The notes under the pieces are model-generated. The model saw nothing but the letters and a program-made list of their open reading frames with translations, did no database searches and was not told the DNA's origin. The position numbers and the translations under genes were made by a program. Source: CAYUJH01 sp964394585 (GTDB lineage Bacteria; Bacteroidota; Bacteroidia; Cytophagales; Flammeovirgaceae). Taken from it: a stretch of 19,731 nt of DNA. The stretch spans positions 1 through 19,731 of the forward strand of contig CAYMYI010000077.1 of NCBI GenBank assembly GCA_964394585.1, given 5' to 3'. Shown one piece after another: positions 1 through 7,572 of this stretch (the first letter of the stretch is position 1; each line of letters opens with the position of its first letter).

Positions 1-262
1 GCCCTTCTTAGATTACTCTGCCGAACAAGTAGCTGCCATAGCTACCACAGTAAAGGAACTTTCGACGCAACGAACTTCTGCACAAACGGCACTAATGTAC
101 TGCCTAGCTACTGAAACGGTAACTACGGTTGCTGCCGGAATCCGTACAGAAGCACAACTCGACGACGTGCTAGGCATGGCACAAGCTCCTGCTCTTTCTT
201 CAGAAGAAAAAGAAAAACTCCAAACAGTGCTCTCACCGAACCGATATACCCAACATCGATAA
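1..262 (+). CDS. aldo/keto reductase, C-terminal part (5' end outside window)
   Basis: This is an open frame from the left edge to the TAA at 260-262, giving the last 86 residues of a protein. The segment from QTALMYCLATETVTTVAAGI through TEAQLDDVLGMA to the Arg-Tyr-x-x-His-Arg tail has the layout of the aldo/keto reductase C-terminus. In that family a late barrel strand and helix read roughly 'AL.W.L..P.V..V.PG.R...QL.EN' and help bind NADP(H). The catalytic Asp/Tyr/Lys/His residues would lie upstream of the window, so activity and substrate cannot be judged. The next gene, on the same strand, starts 20 to 50 bases downstream depending on the start chosen, and I see no strong terminator between them, so co-transcription is possible. 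Family assignment rests on the C-terminal pattern only. Confidence 0.75.
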   Translation, partial: PFLDYSAEQVAAIATTVKELSTQRTSAQTALMYCLATETVTTVAAGIRTEAQLDDVLGMAQAPALSSEEKEKLQTVLSPNRYTQHR

Positions 263-312
263 GAAAATCTTATCATCGATTAATGTATCATTCATTCATA
301 ATTATCAAAAAG

Positions 313-2709
313 ATGCTTAAAAAATTTCTACTGTTCTTACTTGTGTTACTGATTGCTGTAGTCGGTGGGAGCTATTTTTACTTAATGCAAACGGCAAACT
401 ACCAAACTGATGGAGAAATTGTGCTAACTGGTTTGCGGGGTAAGGTTCGTATCGTGCGCGACGCCAAAGGAATGCCTTACATCTATGCTGAAAACCGACA
501 CGATTTGCTTATGGCACAAGGGTTTGCAATGGCACAGGACCGACTTTTTCAAATGCAACTTACCCGAATGTTCGCCGAAGGTAGAATCGCAGAATTAGCA
601 GGGAAAATTGCCACTGACCTCGACCGGAAACACCGGCTCATTGGTTTTAAGCGGGCGGCTGAAAAGCATGTGCAGCTGTTAGACGAAGCCGAGCGCGCCG
701 ATTTAGAAGCTTTTGTAGGAGGGGTTAATCAGTTTATCGCTCAAGGGAAAGATCTCCATTTGGAGTTTTCACTAGCGCAACTTACGCCAGAACCTTGGAC
801 TTTGGCAACACCCGTTTCGATTGTGTATTACATGGGTTGGAGCTCTTCGGCAAATATGGAAGCAGAAGTGTTGTTACATCAGTTAAAGGAAAAATTGGGT
901 GAAGAAGCGTTTAAAACTATTTTGCCGCTACATTCTAACCCCGATGCTCCTCAAGGCATCTCAAACGATTCCATTTCTGTGGCCGCTATGTTGAAAACCA
1001 CAGCAGAAACTCGCTTATTCTCAGAAAAATGGCTAGCTAATGCTCATCGTGGCTTGCAATGGGGAAGTAATAACTGGGCAACCGACGGAACACGCTCTAC
1101 CTCAGGAATGCCAATTCTTGCCGGTGATCCACACCTCGACTCGCGCATTATGCCGGGTACCATGTATGCTTGTGGGTTGTTTTCGCCGGATATCCGCGCC
1201 GTAGGTACTACCATTCCCGGAATGCCCGGCTTGCTCATTGGCCGCAACGAGTACCTCACTAACAGTTTAACCAATGCATACCTCGATGTGCAAGACTTAT
1301 ATGTGCTCCAACTCGATCCCAAAAACGAAGGCAATTACCTCATGGGCGATACTTCATTACCTTTTCAAGAAATTGAAGAAACCCTGAAAATTAAATCGGC
1401 AGCAGAGTTTAAAGAAGAAACGCTCAAGATCCGACTTACAAAATACGGTGTGGTAGTGAACGATTTGTTCCCCGAAGTTGCTGACGGACAAGCCTTGGTG
1501 CTTCGTTGGGCAGCATTGGAAAATATGAAACCAAAATTGGGATTATCGCATCTGCTCGATGCTACTTCGGTAGCCGAAGCAAATGCCATTCTGGAAAATG
1601 CAACAATGGGTTGTAATAACATTGTAATAGCCGATAAACAAGGAGATATTTTCTGGCGAACTATAGGCTCTCTTCCCAAACGGAAAAAAGGTACCGGCAG
1701 AATGCCTTATGCCATTACCCAAGCCGATACCATAGATAATTGGCTGGGCATGGTTTCGCCCGACTCAATGCCACAGTTGAAAAATCCTGAAAGAGGATGG
1801 GTGGGTAATGCAAATAATAATATGATCCCTGAAGCATACCCTCATTATGTTTCTAATTTTTTCTCTCCTCATTTTCGCTACACACGCTTAAAAATATTGA
1901 TGGACAGCCAAGAAAAATTCTCAGCGGAAGATCACTGGGAGTTTCAACGCGATTGTTACAATACCTTAGCAGAGAAATTGACCCCCCTTATAGTGAATGC
2001 CTTGCAACAAGATGAGGCAACTGCACCTGTAGCAAATCGGCTTGCCCAATGGGATTTTATGGAAACCTTAGAGAGTGTAGAAACTACGCTCTTTCAGTAT
2101 ACCTATCGTTATTTTGCCCAAGCTGTTTTTGAAGATGAGCTTGGCGAAGCACTGAGCTTGGCTTATTTAAAGAACTGGTACGTGTGGCAAGAGCGCTTAG
2201 AACAGATGTACCTTGCAGGGAACTCTCCTTGGTTCGACGATGTACGAACCCCCGACATTCAAGAGTCACTCGATGACCTACTCGTAAAAGCGGCAAAACG
2301 GGCTACCGATTCGCTTTCTGTAAAATATGGTGAAAATATGGAAGACTGGCAGTGGGGGAAAACGCACCAAATCTATTTTGTACATCCTCTATTTAGAGAA
2401 GGGGGCGTAAAAGAATGGTTTGGAGAACAATATCCTATGGCGGGTTCTGGTGAAACCTTATACAGGGCACGGTATGCGTTTGATAATCCTAACGATGTTT
2501 CCTTTTCTGCATGCTTGCGTATGGTGGTAGATCTTGCCGACGATGAAAAAGTGTTGGCTGTATTAGCAGGAGGAACCACCGGGCGCACTTTCCATAAACA
2601 TCAGCATAGTCAACTAGATGCCTACATGAGTGGCGAACCCGTATATTGGTGGTTTAACGATGAGCAAATTGAAATCCACAAAATCAGCGAGTTAACGTTA
2701 ACTCCTTAA
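313..2709 (+). CDS. penicillin acylase family protein (peptidase S45, Ntn hydrolase)
   Basis: The product is about 798 residues, the usual size for S45 acylase precursors. These are made as one chain that cuts itself into alpha and beta subunits just before a catalytic Ser; they hydrolyse amide bonds of acylated substrates such as beta-lactam side chains or acyl-homoserine lactones. The N-terminus (MLKKFLLFLLVLLIAVVGG) is a signal peptide or membrane anchor, so the enzyme should act outside the cytoplasm. The alpha part shows QGFAMAQDRLFQMQL. The beta-chain start is the GSNNWATDG motif, with the putative nucleophile Ser252 (codon at 1066-1068). Further on, GNANNNMIP resembles the family's 'ANN' segment carrying the oxyanion Asn. 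An in-frame ATG at 283 would add ten residues (MYHSFIIIKK); I prefer 313 because it gives a canonical signal peptide. Subfamily and natural substrate cannot be read from sequence. The stop overlaps by four bases the stop of rsmG on the other strand. Confidence 0.92.
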   Translation: MLKKFLLFLLVLLIAVVGGSYFYLMQTANYQTDGEIVLTGLRGKVRIVRDAKGMPYIYAENRHDLLMAQGFAMAQDRLFQMQLTRMFAEGRIAELAGKIATDLDRKHRLIGFKRAAEKHVQLLDEAERADLEAFVGGVNQFIAQGKDLHLEFSLAQLTPEPWTLATPVSIVYYMGWSSSANMEAEVLLHQLKEKLGEEAFKTILPLHSNPDAPQGISNDSISVAAMLKTTAETRLFSEKWLANAHRGLQWGSNNWATDGTRSTSGMPILAGDPHLDSRIMPGTMYACGLFSPDIRAVGTTIPGMPGLLIGRNEYLTNSLTNAYLDVQDLYVLQLDPKNEGNYLMGDTSLPFQEIEETLKIKSAAEFKEETLKIRLTKYGVVVNDLFPEVADGQALVLRWAALENMKPKLGLSHLLDATSVAEANAILENATMGCNNIVIADKQGDIFWRTIGSLPKRKKGTGRMPYAITQADTIDNWLGMVSPDSMPQLKNPERGWVGNANNNMIPEAYPHYVSNFFSPHFRYTRLKILMDSQEKFSAEDHWEFQRDCYNTLAEKLTPLIVNALQQDEATAPVANRLAQWDFMETLESVETTLFQYTYRYFAQAVFEDELGEALSLAYLKNWYVWQERLEQMYLAGNSPWFDDVRTPDIQESLDDLLVKAAKRATDSLSVKYGENMEDWQWGKTHQIYFVHPLFREGGVKEWFGEQYPMAGSGETLYRARYAFDNPNDVSFSACLRMVVDLADDEKVLAVLAGGTTGRTFHKHQHSQLDAYMSGEPVYWWFNDEQIEIHKISELTLTP

Positions 2710-3338
2710 CGCGGTTTTCCAAGGGGGGCATACAGGATTTTCTTGGTAAGGAAAAACTCTTCGCTGAACCAATCGCGCAGATTATGCAACTCTACCACAT
2801 CGGCATATTCTGTGATTTCTTCGAGCAAATCACCTCCTTTCAAACTGATAATGCCATTTGGTTTCGCATTATGCCCCTGCTTTTTTACTTTTTTATAGAC
2901 CCATTTGTGCAACTTGCTCAGGTTTGCCACTGCTCGGTTTACGCAGAAGTCAAAAGTCTGAGGTATATTTTCCACGCGGTCGTGCGTAATCACTACATTT
3001 TGTAAACCAATCGCTTCGGCTACAGTATGCACTACTTTTAGCTTTTTTCCAATCGAATCTACCAGATGAAAATGTACTTCGGGAAAAAGGATAGCCAAAG
3101 GAATTCCGGGGAACCCACCTCCGGTGCCAACATCCATCACGTGTGTATTAGGGGCAAACTCAATGAGTTTTGCAATCGCCATCGAGTGTAATACATGCCG
3201 TTCGTAGAGGTTATCAATATCTTTTCTTGAAATAAGATTTATTTTTTCGTTCCATTCTGCGTACAGTGGCAATAGCTGAGCAAACTGCTTTTTTTGGACT
3301 TCTGTTAGGTGCGGGAAATAGCGAAGTAGAATTTCCAT
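2706..3338 (-). CDS. rsmG: 16S rRNA (guanine-527-N7)-methyltransferase RsmG
   Basis: RsmG methylates N7 of G527 in the 530 loop of 16S rRNA using S-adenosylmethionine; loss of it gives low-level streptomycin resistance in several bacteria. The protein is 210 residues from the chosen start, normal for the family. The SAM-binding loop VMDVGTGGGFPGIPLAILFP is clear. NEKINLISRKD and the HVLHSM segment upstream of it are family landmarks, as is NRAVANLSKL after the core. The start at 3338 (MEILLRYFPHLT) matches the usual N-terminus of Bacteroidota RsmG; an in-frame ATG at 3365 would add nine residues but lies very close to the predicted promoter. It is the last gene of the minus-strand block and converges on the S45 acylase gene with a four-base stop overlap. 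A possible promoter of its own lies in the 60-90 bases upstream. Confidence 0.95.
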   Translation of the reverse strand: MEILLRYFPHLTEVQKKQFAQLLPLYAEWNEKINLISRKDIDNLYERHVLHSMAIAKLIEFAPNTHVMDVGTGGGFPGIPLAILFPEVHFHLVDSIGKKLKVVHTVAEAIGLQNVVITHDRVENIPQTFDFCVNRAVANLSKLHKWVYKKVKKQGHNAKPNGIISLKGGDLLEEITEYADVVELHNLRDWFSEEFFLTKKILYAPLGKPR

Positions 3339-3366
3339 AAGGTAGATGTGAGAAACTGTTTTCAAA

Positions 3367-3397
3367 CAAAATAACTCGAGGTGGGAGCAGACGCCAA
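3367..3397 (-). promoter_or_regulatory. possible promoter for rsmG
   Basis: On the minus strand TTG (3395-3397) is followed after 21 bases by TATTTTG (3367-3373), an imperfect match to the Bacteroidota -33/-7 pair. It sits about 30 bases upstream of the rsmG start at 3338. The -7 element is one base short of TAnnTTTG, so read-through from the sigma-factor gene is an equally good explanation for rsmG expression. Confidence 0.3.
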
Positions 3398-3427
3398 GAA
3401 AGACAAATGGTAAGGGGTTAAAGCTAA

Positions 3428-4033
3428 TTAAATACCATGCTTAGAGTTCTTAGCGATATCGTACAGCAATTCGCGGGCTCGGTGCAGCTGAGCTTTGACA
3501 GTACCAAGAGGAGCTTCAATTTCTTGGGCAATTTCGTCGTAAGAAAGTTCATCGAAGTAGCGCAATTTGACCAAACGCCTATATTTTGCAGGCAACAATT
3601 CTACAAACTCACGAACGATTTCAATTTTTTGTTGCTTAATAGCAAGGTCTTGAGGATTCAGGCTTTTGTCTTTAATATCCATTGACATTGTATCACCATC
3701 GCTGCTTTTAATCTCGGAATTGATACTGTAGGTCTCAAGTTTCTTCTTACGGATAAAATCGATACAATTATTAGTAGCTACACGGAAAAGCCATGTACTA
3801 AAGGTGTAGTCTTTTTTGAACTTACTAAGATTTTTGAACGCTTTTGCAAAAGCTTCAATTGTAAGATCTTCGGCATCATCAACATTTCGCACCATTTTAA
3901 GGATGGTGTGATAGACCGACTTTCGGTAGCGTGCCATTAATTGGGCATACGCTTGGTCGTCGCCTGCTAGCGCCGCATCAATGAGTTGAAAATCTTTAAG
4001 AGCTTTTTCAGAGAAGTTTTTCTTTATCTCCAT
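3428..4033 (-). CDS. ECF-type sigma-70 family RNA polymerase sigma factor
   Basis: The product is 201 residues and contains only the two domains of an extracytoplasmic-function sigma factor. Region 2 spans roughly residues 27-95: YAQLMARYRKSVYHTILKMV, then the DAEDLTIEAFAKAF segment and the core-binding/-10 recognition part FSTWLFRVATNNCIDFIRKK. A charged linker follows, then region 4 at about 145-195 with LPAKYRRLVKLRYFDELSYD and the helix-turn-helix APLGTVKAQLHRARELL. It closely resembles an ECF factor I recall as widely conserved across Bacteroidota. No anti-sigma gene is adjacent, so control is not by a linked membrane anti-sigma factor. The start at 4033 (MEIKKNF) overlaps the end of the upstream glycosyltransferase gene by ten bases, which suggests translational coupling; an ATG at 4054 is the alternative. 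Its regulon cannot be inferred. Confidence 0.93.
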   Translation of the reverse strand: MEIKKNFSEKALKDFQLIDAALAGDDQAYAQLMARYRKSVYHTILKMVRNVDDAEDLTIEAFAKAFKNLSKFKKDYTFSTWLFRVATNNCIDFIRKKKLETYSINSEIKSSDGDTMSMDIKDKSLNPQDLAIKQQKIEIVREFVELLPAKYRRLVKLRYFDELSYDEIAQEIEAPLGTVKAQLHRARELLYDIAKNSKHGI

Positions 4034-5148
4034 TTTTGTTGTTTTGAAAACCAAGATACTACACCTACCCCAAGCAGATACACCGTATAAGCTAAATCAA
4101 TTATGCTTAAGCAAAAATGATTCTTGCAAGAAGGTGAGTTTAATTTTAACGCTGCAGTTTTTAAAACTATTTGCAATGCAAGCATACGCAAAAGGAAAAG
4201 AATGATAACAGGGTAAAAATAAAAGGAATTCCCTAATAATACGGAAAAACTCCCCCAAACGGTTAGCTGACTTATCACAAGGCTGCCAATTCGTAATTTA
4301 TTTTTTAGTGTGTAGCGTTTGCTAGCCCTCAAATGTCTTTTTTTTTGAAAAAACCAACTGCGCCATGTTTCAGGGGGGGAAGTTATCGTATGCGCAATGG
4401 GCTGCCAACAAATTGATACATTTTGACTATTTGCCAATCGGTTGACCATCAAGTCGTCATCACCGCCTATGCAGTGTTGATAGTTTCCGTATCCTGTTTT
4501 CAAAAAAGCCTTTTTTCGGTAAGCAATGTTGCGCCCAACGCCCATGTACGGTTTGCCCCAGGCCGCAAAGCCTAGGTATTGCAAGGCGGTTAGTAGTGTT
4601 TCATATTGAATAAAATGATTAAGCCAACGATTTTTAGCAAAATCATATCTGCCAACTCCCAACACTAAATCAGTTTTAGAGCTAAAGCAACCGATTATTT
4701 CGCGAATCCAATACTTCGAAACCGGCCGGCAGTCGGCATCGGTAAACAGCAATATTTCTCCACGAGCTTTTTTGCTAGCTTGCTGTAACGCGTATTTCTT
4801 TCCGTCCCAGTTTAGAGGCTTTTCTTTAATATGATGTACCCTTAGAGTGGGGTATTGATTGCATAGTGTGTCGAGGGTTTCTCCCGAACCGTCCGTAGAA
4901 CGATCGTTCACCACTACGATTTCAAATTCGCCCTTGTATTCTTGTGTTGCAAGCGCTTTTACAAGTTCGGGAAGATGCTGTTTTTCGTTGCGAGCCGCAA
5001 CAATGACTGAAACAAAAGGCAAGTAGACATTTTTATTTTCTACAAGTACAGCCTGAGCATTTCTCCAAAATGAAGGAACTACTCCTCCATAGAAGGCGAT
5101 TTGCAAAAGCACACTTCCTACAAAAAAAATAAATAGGAAAGCGAGCAT
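4024..5148 (-). CDS. membrane-bound family 2 glycosyltransferase
   Basis: The product is 374 residues. A single N-terminal membrane helix (residues 1-20) is followed by a cytoplasmic GT-A domain. That domain shows the nucleotide-binding start VSVIVAARNE (46-55), VVVNDRSTDG (78-87), the metal-binding DAD triad in FTDADCRP (135-142), a GGDDDLM acidic motif at 228-234 and a QKKRHLRAS segment (268-276), equivalent to the QxxRW-like acceptor-site motif of processive GT2 enzymes. Two or three hydrophobic helices fill the C-terminus (about 287-320 and 345-366). This architecture transfers sugars from nucleotide donors to lipid or polymer acceptors at the inner membrane; donor and product are unknown. 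It begins six bases after the MoxR gene stop and overlaps the sigma-factor gene, so the three probably share one transcript. Confidence 0.88.
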   Translation of the reverse strand: MLAFLFIFFVGSVLLQIAFYGGVVPSFWRNAQAVLVENKNVYLPFVSVIVAARNEKQHLPELVKALATQEYKGEFEIVVVNDRSTDGSGETLDTLCNQYPTLRVHHIKEKPLNWDGKKYALQQASKKARGEILLFTDADCRPVSKYWIREIIGCFSSKTDLVLGVGRYDFAKNRWLNHFIQYETLLTALQYLGFAAWGKPYMGVGRNIAYRKKAFLKTGYGNYQHCIGGDDDLMVNRLANSQNVSICWQPIAHTITSPPETWRSWFFQKKRHLRASKRYTLKNKLRIGSLVISQLTVWGSFSVLLGNSFYFYPVIILFLLRMLALQIVLKTAALKLNSPSCKNHFCLSIIDLAYTVYLLGVGVVSWFSKQQKWR

Positions 5149-5154
5149 AAAACG

Positions 5155-6123
5155 CTACAACAACTTGCTAATTAAATCTTCTACAGAGATATTTTCTGCT
5201 TCTGCTTTGAAGTTACGGACAATTCGATGTCTCAGAATGGGCAGAGCTACATCCTGTACATCTTCAATATCAGGCGAGTACTTACCATTTAGTAAAGCGT
5301 TGCATTTAGCAGCGAGGATTAGAAATTGAGATGCACGTGGGCCGGCTCCCCATTCTAAGTATTGTTTGGCATCTTCGGAGCCCTTTTCGCCGTTCGGACG
5401 TGTTTTATTTACAAGCATCACGGCATATTCTACTACATTATCGGTTACCGGTACTTTACGAACCAGTTCTTGGTAGAAACTTATTTCTTCGGGGTTTAAC
5501 ACTACATCGAGTTGAGTAGATTTCTCAGTAGTCGTGTTTTTTACAATTTGTACTTCATCGGCATAACTAGGGTAGTCGAGTGTGATGTTAAACATAAACC
5601 GATCGAGCTGGGCTTCGGGCAATGGGTAAGTACCTTCTTGTTCTATAGGGTTCTGTGTGGCTAATACAAAGAACGGTTTAGGCAACTTAAAATGCTTGCC
5701 GGCAATAGTTACAGAACCTTCTTGCATAGCTTCTAAAAGCGCTGCTTGAGTTTTAGGTGGAGTTCGGTTAATCTCGTCAGCTAGTACAATGTTAGCAAAT
5801 ACAGGTCCTTTGATAAATTGAAAGTTTCGGTCTTTATCAAGGGTTTCGCTTCCTAAGATATCGGAAGGCATAAGGTCTGGCGTAAATTGCACTCGGTTAA
5901 AGTCGAGGTGAAGCGCTGAAGAAATCGTTTGGATGAGGAGGGTTTTAGCTAGCCCGGGCACTCCCACTAGCAAGCAGTGCCCATTGCAGAAGATAGAAGT
6001 AATCACGAGTCGTACAACATCTTCTTGTCCAATGATGACCTTTGAGATTTCTTTGGTGAGCGTATTGTACGATTGTGCAAGAGCATCGGCTGCTTCTTTA
6101 TCAGAATTAAAGTTAATAGACAT
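5155..6123 (-). CDS. MoxR-family AAA+ ATPase
   Basis: The product is 322 residues, normal length for MoxR ATPases, which act as chaperones that help mature or assemble other proteins, often with von Willebrand factor A (VWA) partners. Visible motifs are Walker A GVPGLAKT (about 54-61), Walker B IVLADE (112-117) followed by INRTPPKTQAALLEAMQEG, sensor-1 LATQNPIEQEGTYPLPEAQ, the arginine-finger region LDRF, and a C-terminal lid ending in RHRIVRNFKAEAE. The start at 6123 (MSINFNSDKEAADAL) is chosen because a strong promoter match sits 40-70 bases upstream and the next in-frame ATG (6165) falls inside that promoter. Bacteroidota MoxR genes are often followed by DUF58 and VWA genes; here a GT2 and a sigma factor follow instead. 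It lies directly downstream of the SurA-like gene. Confidence 0.93.
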   Translation of the reverse strand: MSINFNSDKEAADALAQSYNTLTKEISKVIIGQEDVVRLVITSIFCNGHCLLVGVPGLAKTLLIQTISSALHLDFNRVQFTPDLMPSDILGSETLDKDRNFQFIKGPVFANIVLADEINRTPPKTQAALLEAMQEGSVTIAGKHFKLPKPFFVLATQNPIEQEGTYPLPEAQLDRFMFNITLDYPSYADEVQIVKNTTTEKSTQLDVVLNPEEISFYQELVRKVPVTDNVVEYAVMLVNKTRPNGEKGSEDAKQYLEWGAGPRASQFLILAAKCNALLNGKYSPDIEDVQDVALPILRHRIVRNFKAEAENISVEDLISKLL

Positions 6124-6162
6124 ACTATGGTTAGTTCGTTGAATTTCTAAAATTGAATGATA

Positions 6163-6191
6163 CAAATATAACGGTGCGGTTATAATAACAA
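6163..6191 (-). promoter_or_regulatory. Bacteroidota-type promoter for moxR
   Basis: On the minus strand TTG (6189-6191) is followed after 18 bases by TATATTTG (6163-6170), an exact TAnnTTTG match. It predicts a start of transcription near 6157-6160 and a leader of roughly 35 bases before the ATG at 6123. It implies that MoxR, GT2 and the sigma factor can be transcribed separately from surA. Confidence 0.65.
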
Positions 6192-6197
6192 ATGGAA

Positions 6198-6216
6198 CTT
6201 ACACCGCTGGTGTAAG
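6198..6216. other. perfect 8-bp inverted repeat between surA and moxR
   Basis: CTTACACC (6198-6205) and GGTGTAAG (6209-6216) are separated by three bases. It sits just after the SurA stop codon and just upstream of the -33 element of the moxR promoter. No T-run follows on either strand, so an intrinsic terminator is unlikely; a protein-binding operator or a transcript-end processing hairpin are both possible. Confidence 0.5.
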
Positions 6217-6231
6217 GCATATTGAAAGCCG

Positions 6232-7572
6232 TTAAAGCTCTCTGAAAATGTTACACCCTGTAAACTCTTTATCGATATCGATAAATACTTCTCCTATGGC
6301 CTTTTCGAGCCATTTGGCAATTGCTTCATTTTTCTTTGAACTAACCGTGAGGGCATATAGCTTTTGGTAGTCATCTTTCATGTTTGCATAATGTGGGGGG
6401 CGGTAGTCTTTATAATATATAAGCCGTACGGCATCTTTTCCATCTTTTGTACGAAAAGGGAGTGGCTTGGAGATATTTCCTACTTCCATGGTATCAACAG
6501 CGAAGAAAACCACTGGGTCCAGGTCGTCAGTAGGGACTAAGTTGCTTCCTGTGTTGGGGTCTTGGAAAAAGCCTGCGTTTTCGCGAGTACCCATGTCGTC
6601 AGAGTGTTCTTTGGCAGCATTTTCAAATTCGATACTATCTGCTAGAATCATTTGGCGGATGCTATCAAGAAAAACCTTGGCTTGTTCTAAATCTTCCTCA
6701 GTAGATTTAGGGCGGATAAGAATATGGCGTGCTCTAAACCGATTTCCTCGTCGTTCTTGTAGCTGTATTAAATGATACCCGAACTCTGACTTTACTGGGT
6801 TGGCAATTTCTCCTGGTTCAATGCTAAGCGCAACGGCTTCAAACTCAGGAACGAGTTCGCTGCGACCATGCCATCCTAAATCGCCGCCTTTTGAGGCAGA
6901 ACCATAGTCTTCAGAATACTGACGAGCAAGTTTACCAAAATCTTCTCCATCGAGAATTCGGTGTTTTAGCTCCAAAAGCTTGTTTTTTGTTTTTTCTTCT
7001 TCGCTCCGGCTCACGTCGGGATATTTTACAATTTGCCCAGCCTCAATTTCAGCCGACAGAAACGGGATGCTATCCTGCGGGATACGATTGAAAAAGCGGC
7101 GTACTTGGGCAGGTGTTACAGTTACTGCCGACGTAATTTCCATTTGCATGCGTTGCACAGTGAGTTGTTCTTGTACTTGCTCGCGAAGTTCCTCGCGAAG
7201 TTCGGTTACGGTTTTCCCGAGTGTTTGCTCCATTTTTTCTTGGGAGCCAAATTGTGCCATGAAATATTGCATACGCCGATCCATTTCACTGTCGACCATT
7301 ATATCTTCAACAATTACTGAGTCGAGTTCTGCCTTTGCCATCATCAATTTGCTGACAATCAGCTGCTCTAAAATGGTGCATCGGGGTTTATCGCCCAGGT
7401 ATTGCCGATCGCTTTGCACTTGTATATACATCTTCTCTATATCAGATTTGAGAATGATGTAATCGGAAACGCGGGCTACAATCTTATCGACTACAACATT
7501 TTGGGCATGGGCACTGCTTAAAGCGCAGATACTCATTGCGATAATCCAAAGTTTCCTTTTAATAAATTTCAT
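6232..7572 (-). CDS. surA: SurA-like periplasmic chaperone / peptidyl-prolyl isomerase with two PpiC domains
   Basis: The product is 446 residues from the start at 7572, close to the usual SurA length. Its signal peptide MKFIKRKLWIIAMSICALSS ends at AHA before QNVVVDKIVARV. The SurA N-terminal chaperone domain (VVDKIVARVSDYIILKSDIE) is followed by two parvulin domains. The first, about residues 176-273, has GGDLGWHGRSELVPEFEAVA and EFGYHLIQLQ. The second, about 280-388, begins RARHILIRP, has NAGFFQDP and is more diverged. In this family the protein escorts outer-membrane beta-barrel proteins through the periplasm. The last 14 bases of the upstream lipoprotein gene overlap this start, so translation is probably coupled. 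An ATG at 7614 would place 14 charged residues before the signal peptide and is unlikely. Gene symbol is by family similarity. Confidence 0.9.
   Translation of the reverse strand: MKFIKRKLWIIAMSICALSSAHAQNVVVDKIVARVSDYIILKSDIEKMYIQVQSDRQYLGDKPRCTILEQLIVSKLMMAKAELDSVIVEDIMVDSEMDRRMQYFMAQFGSQEKMEQTLGKTVTELREELREQVQEQLTVQRMQMEITSAVTVTPAQVRRFFNRIPQDSIPFLSAEIEAGQIVKYPDVSRSEEEKTKNKLLELKHRILDGEDFGKLARQYSEDYGSASKGGDLGWHGRSELVPEFEAVALSIEPGEIANPVKSEFGYHLIQLQERRGNRFRARHILIRPKSTEEDLEQAKVFLDSIRQMILADSIEFENAAKEHSDDMGTRENAGFFQDPNTGSNLVPTDDLDPVVFFAVDTMEVGNISKPLPFRTKDGKDAVRLIYYKDYRPPHYANMKDDYQKLYALTVSSKKNEAIAKWLEKAIGEVFIDIDKEFTGCNIFREL

Noticed and set aside
258..274. GATAAGA-AAA-TCTTATC stem-loop at the end of the aldo/keto reductase gene
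   Set aside because: Perfect 7-bp stem but all A/T apart from two G-C pairs, overlapping the stop codon and without a T-run, so not a credible terminator.
6980..7462. Plus-strand 160-codon frame
   Set aside because: It is antisense to the SurA-like gene, Ser/Cys/Arg-rich, with no motif; SurA is clearly the real gene.
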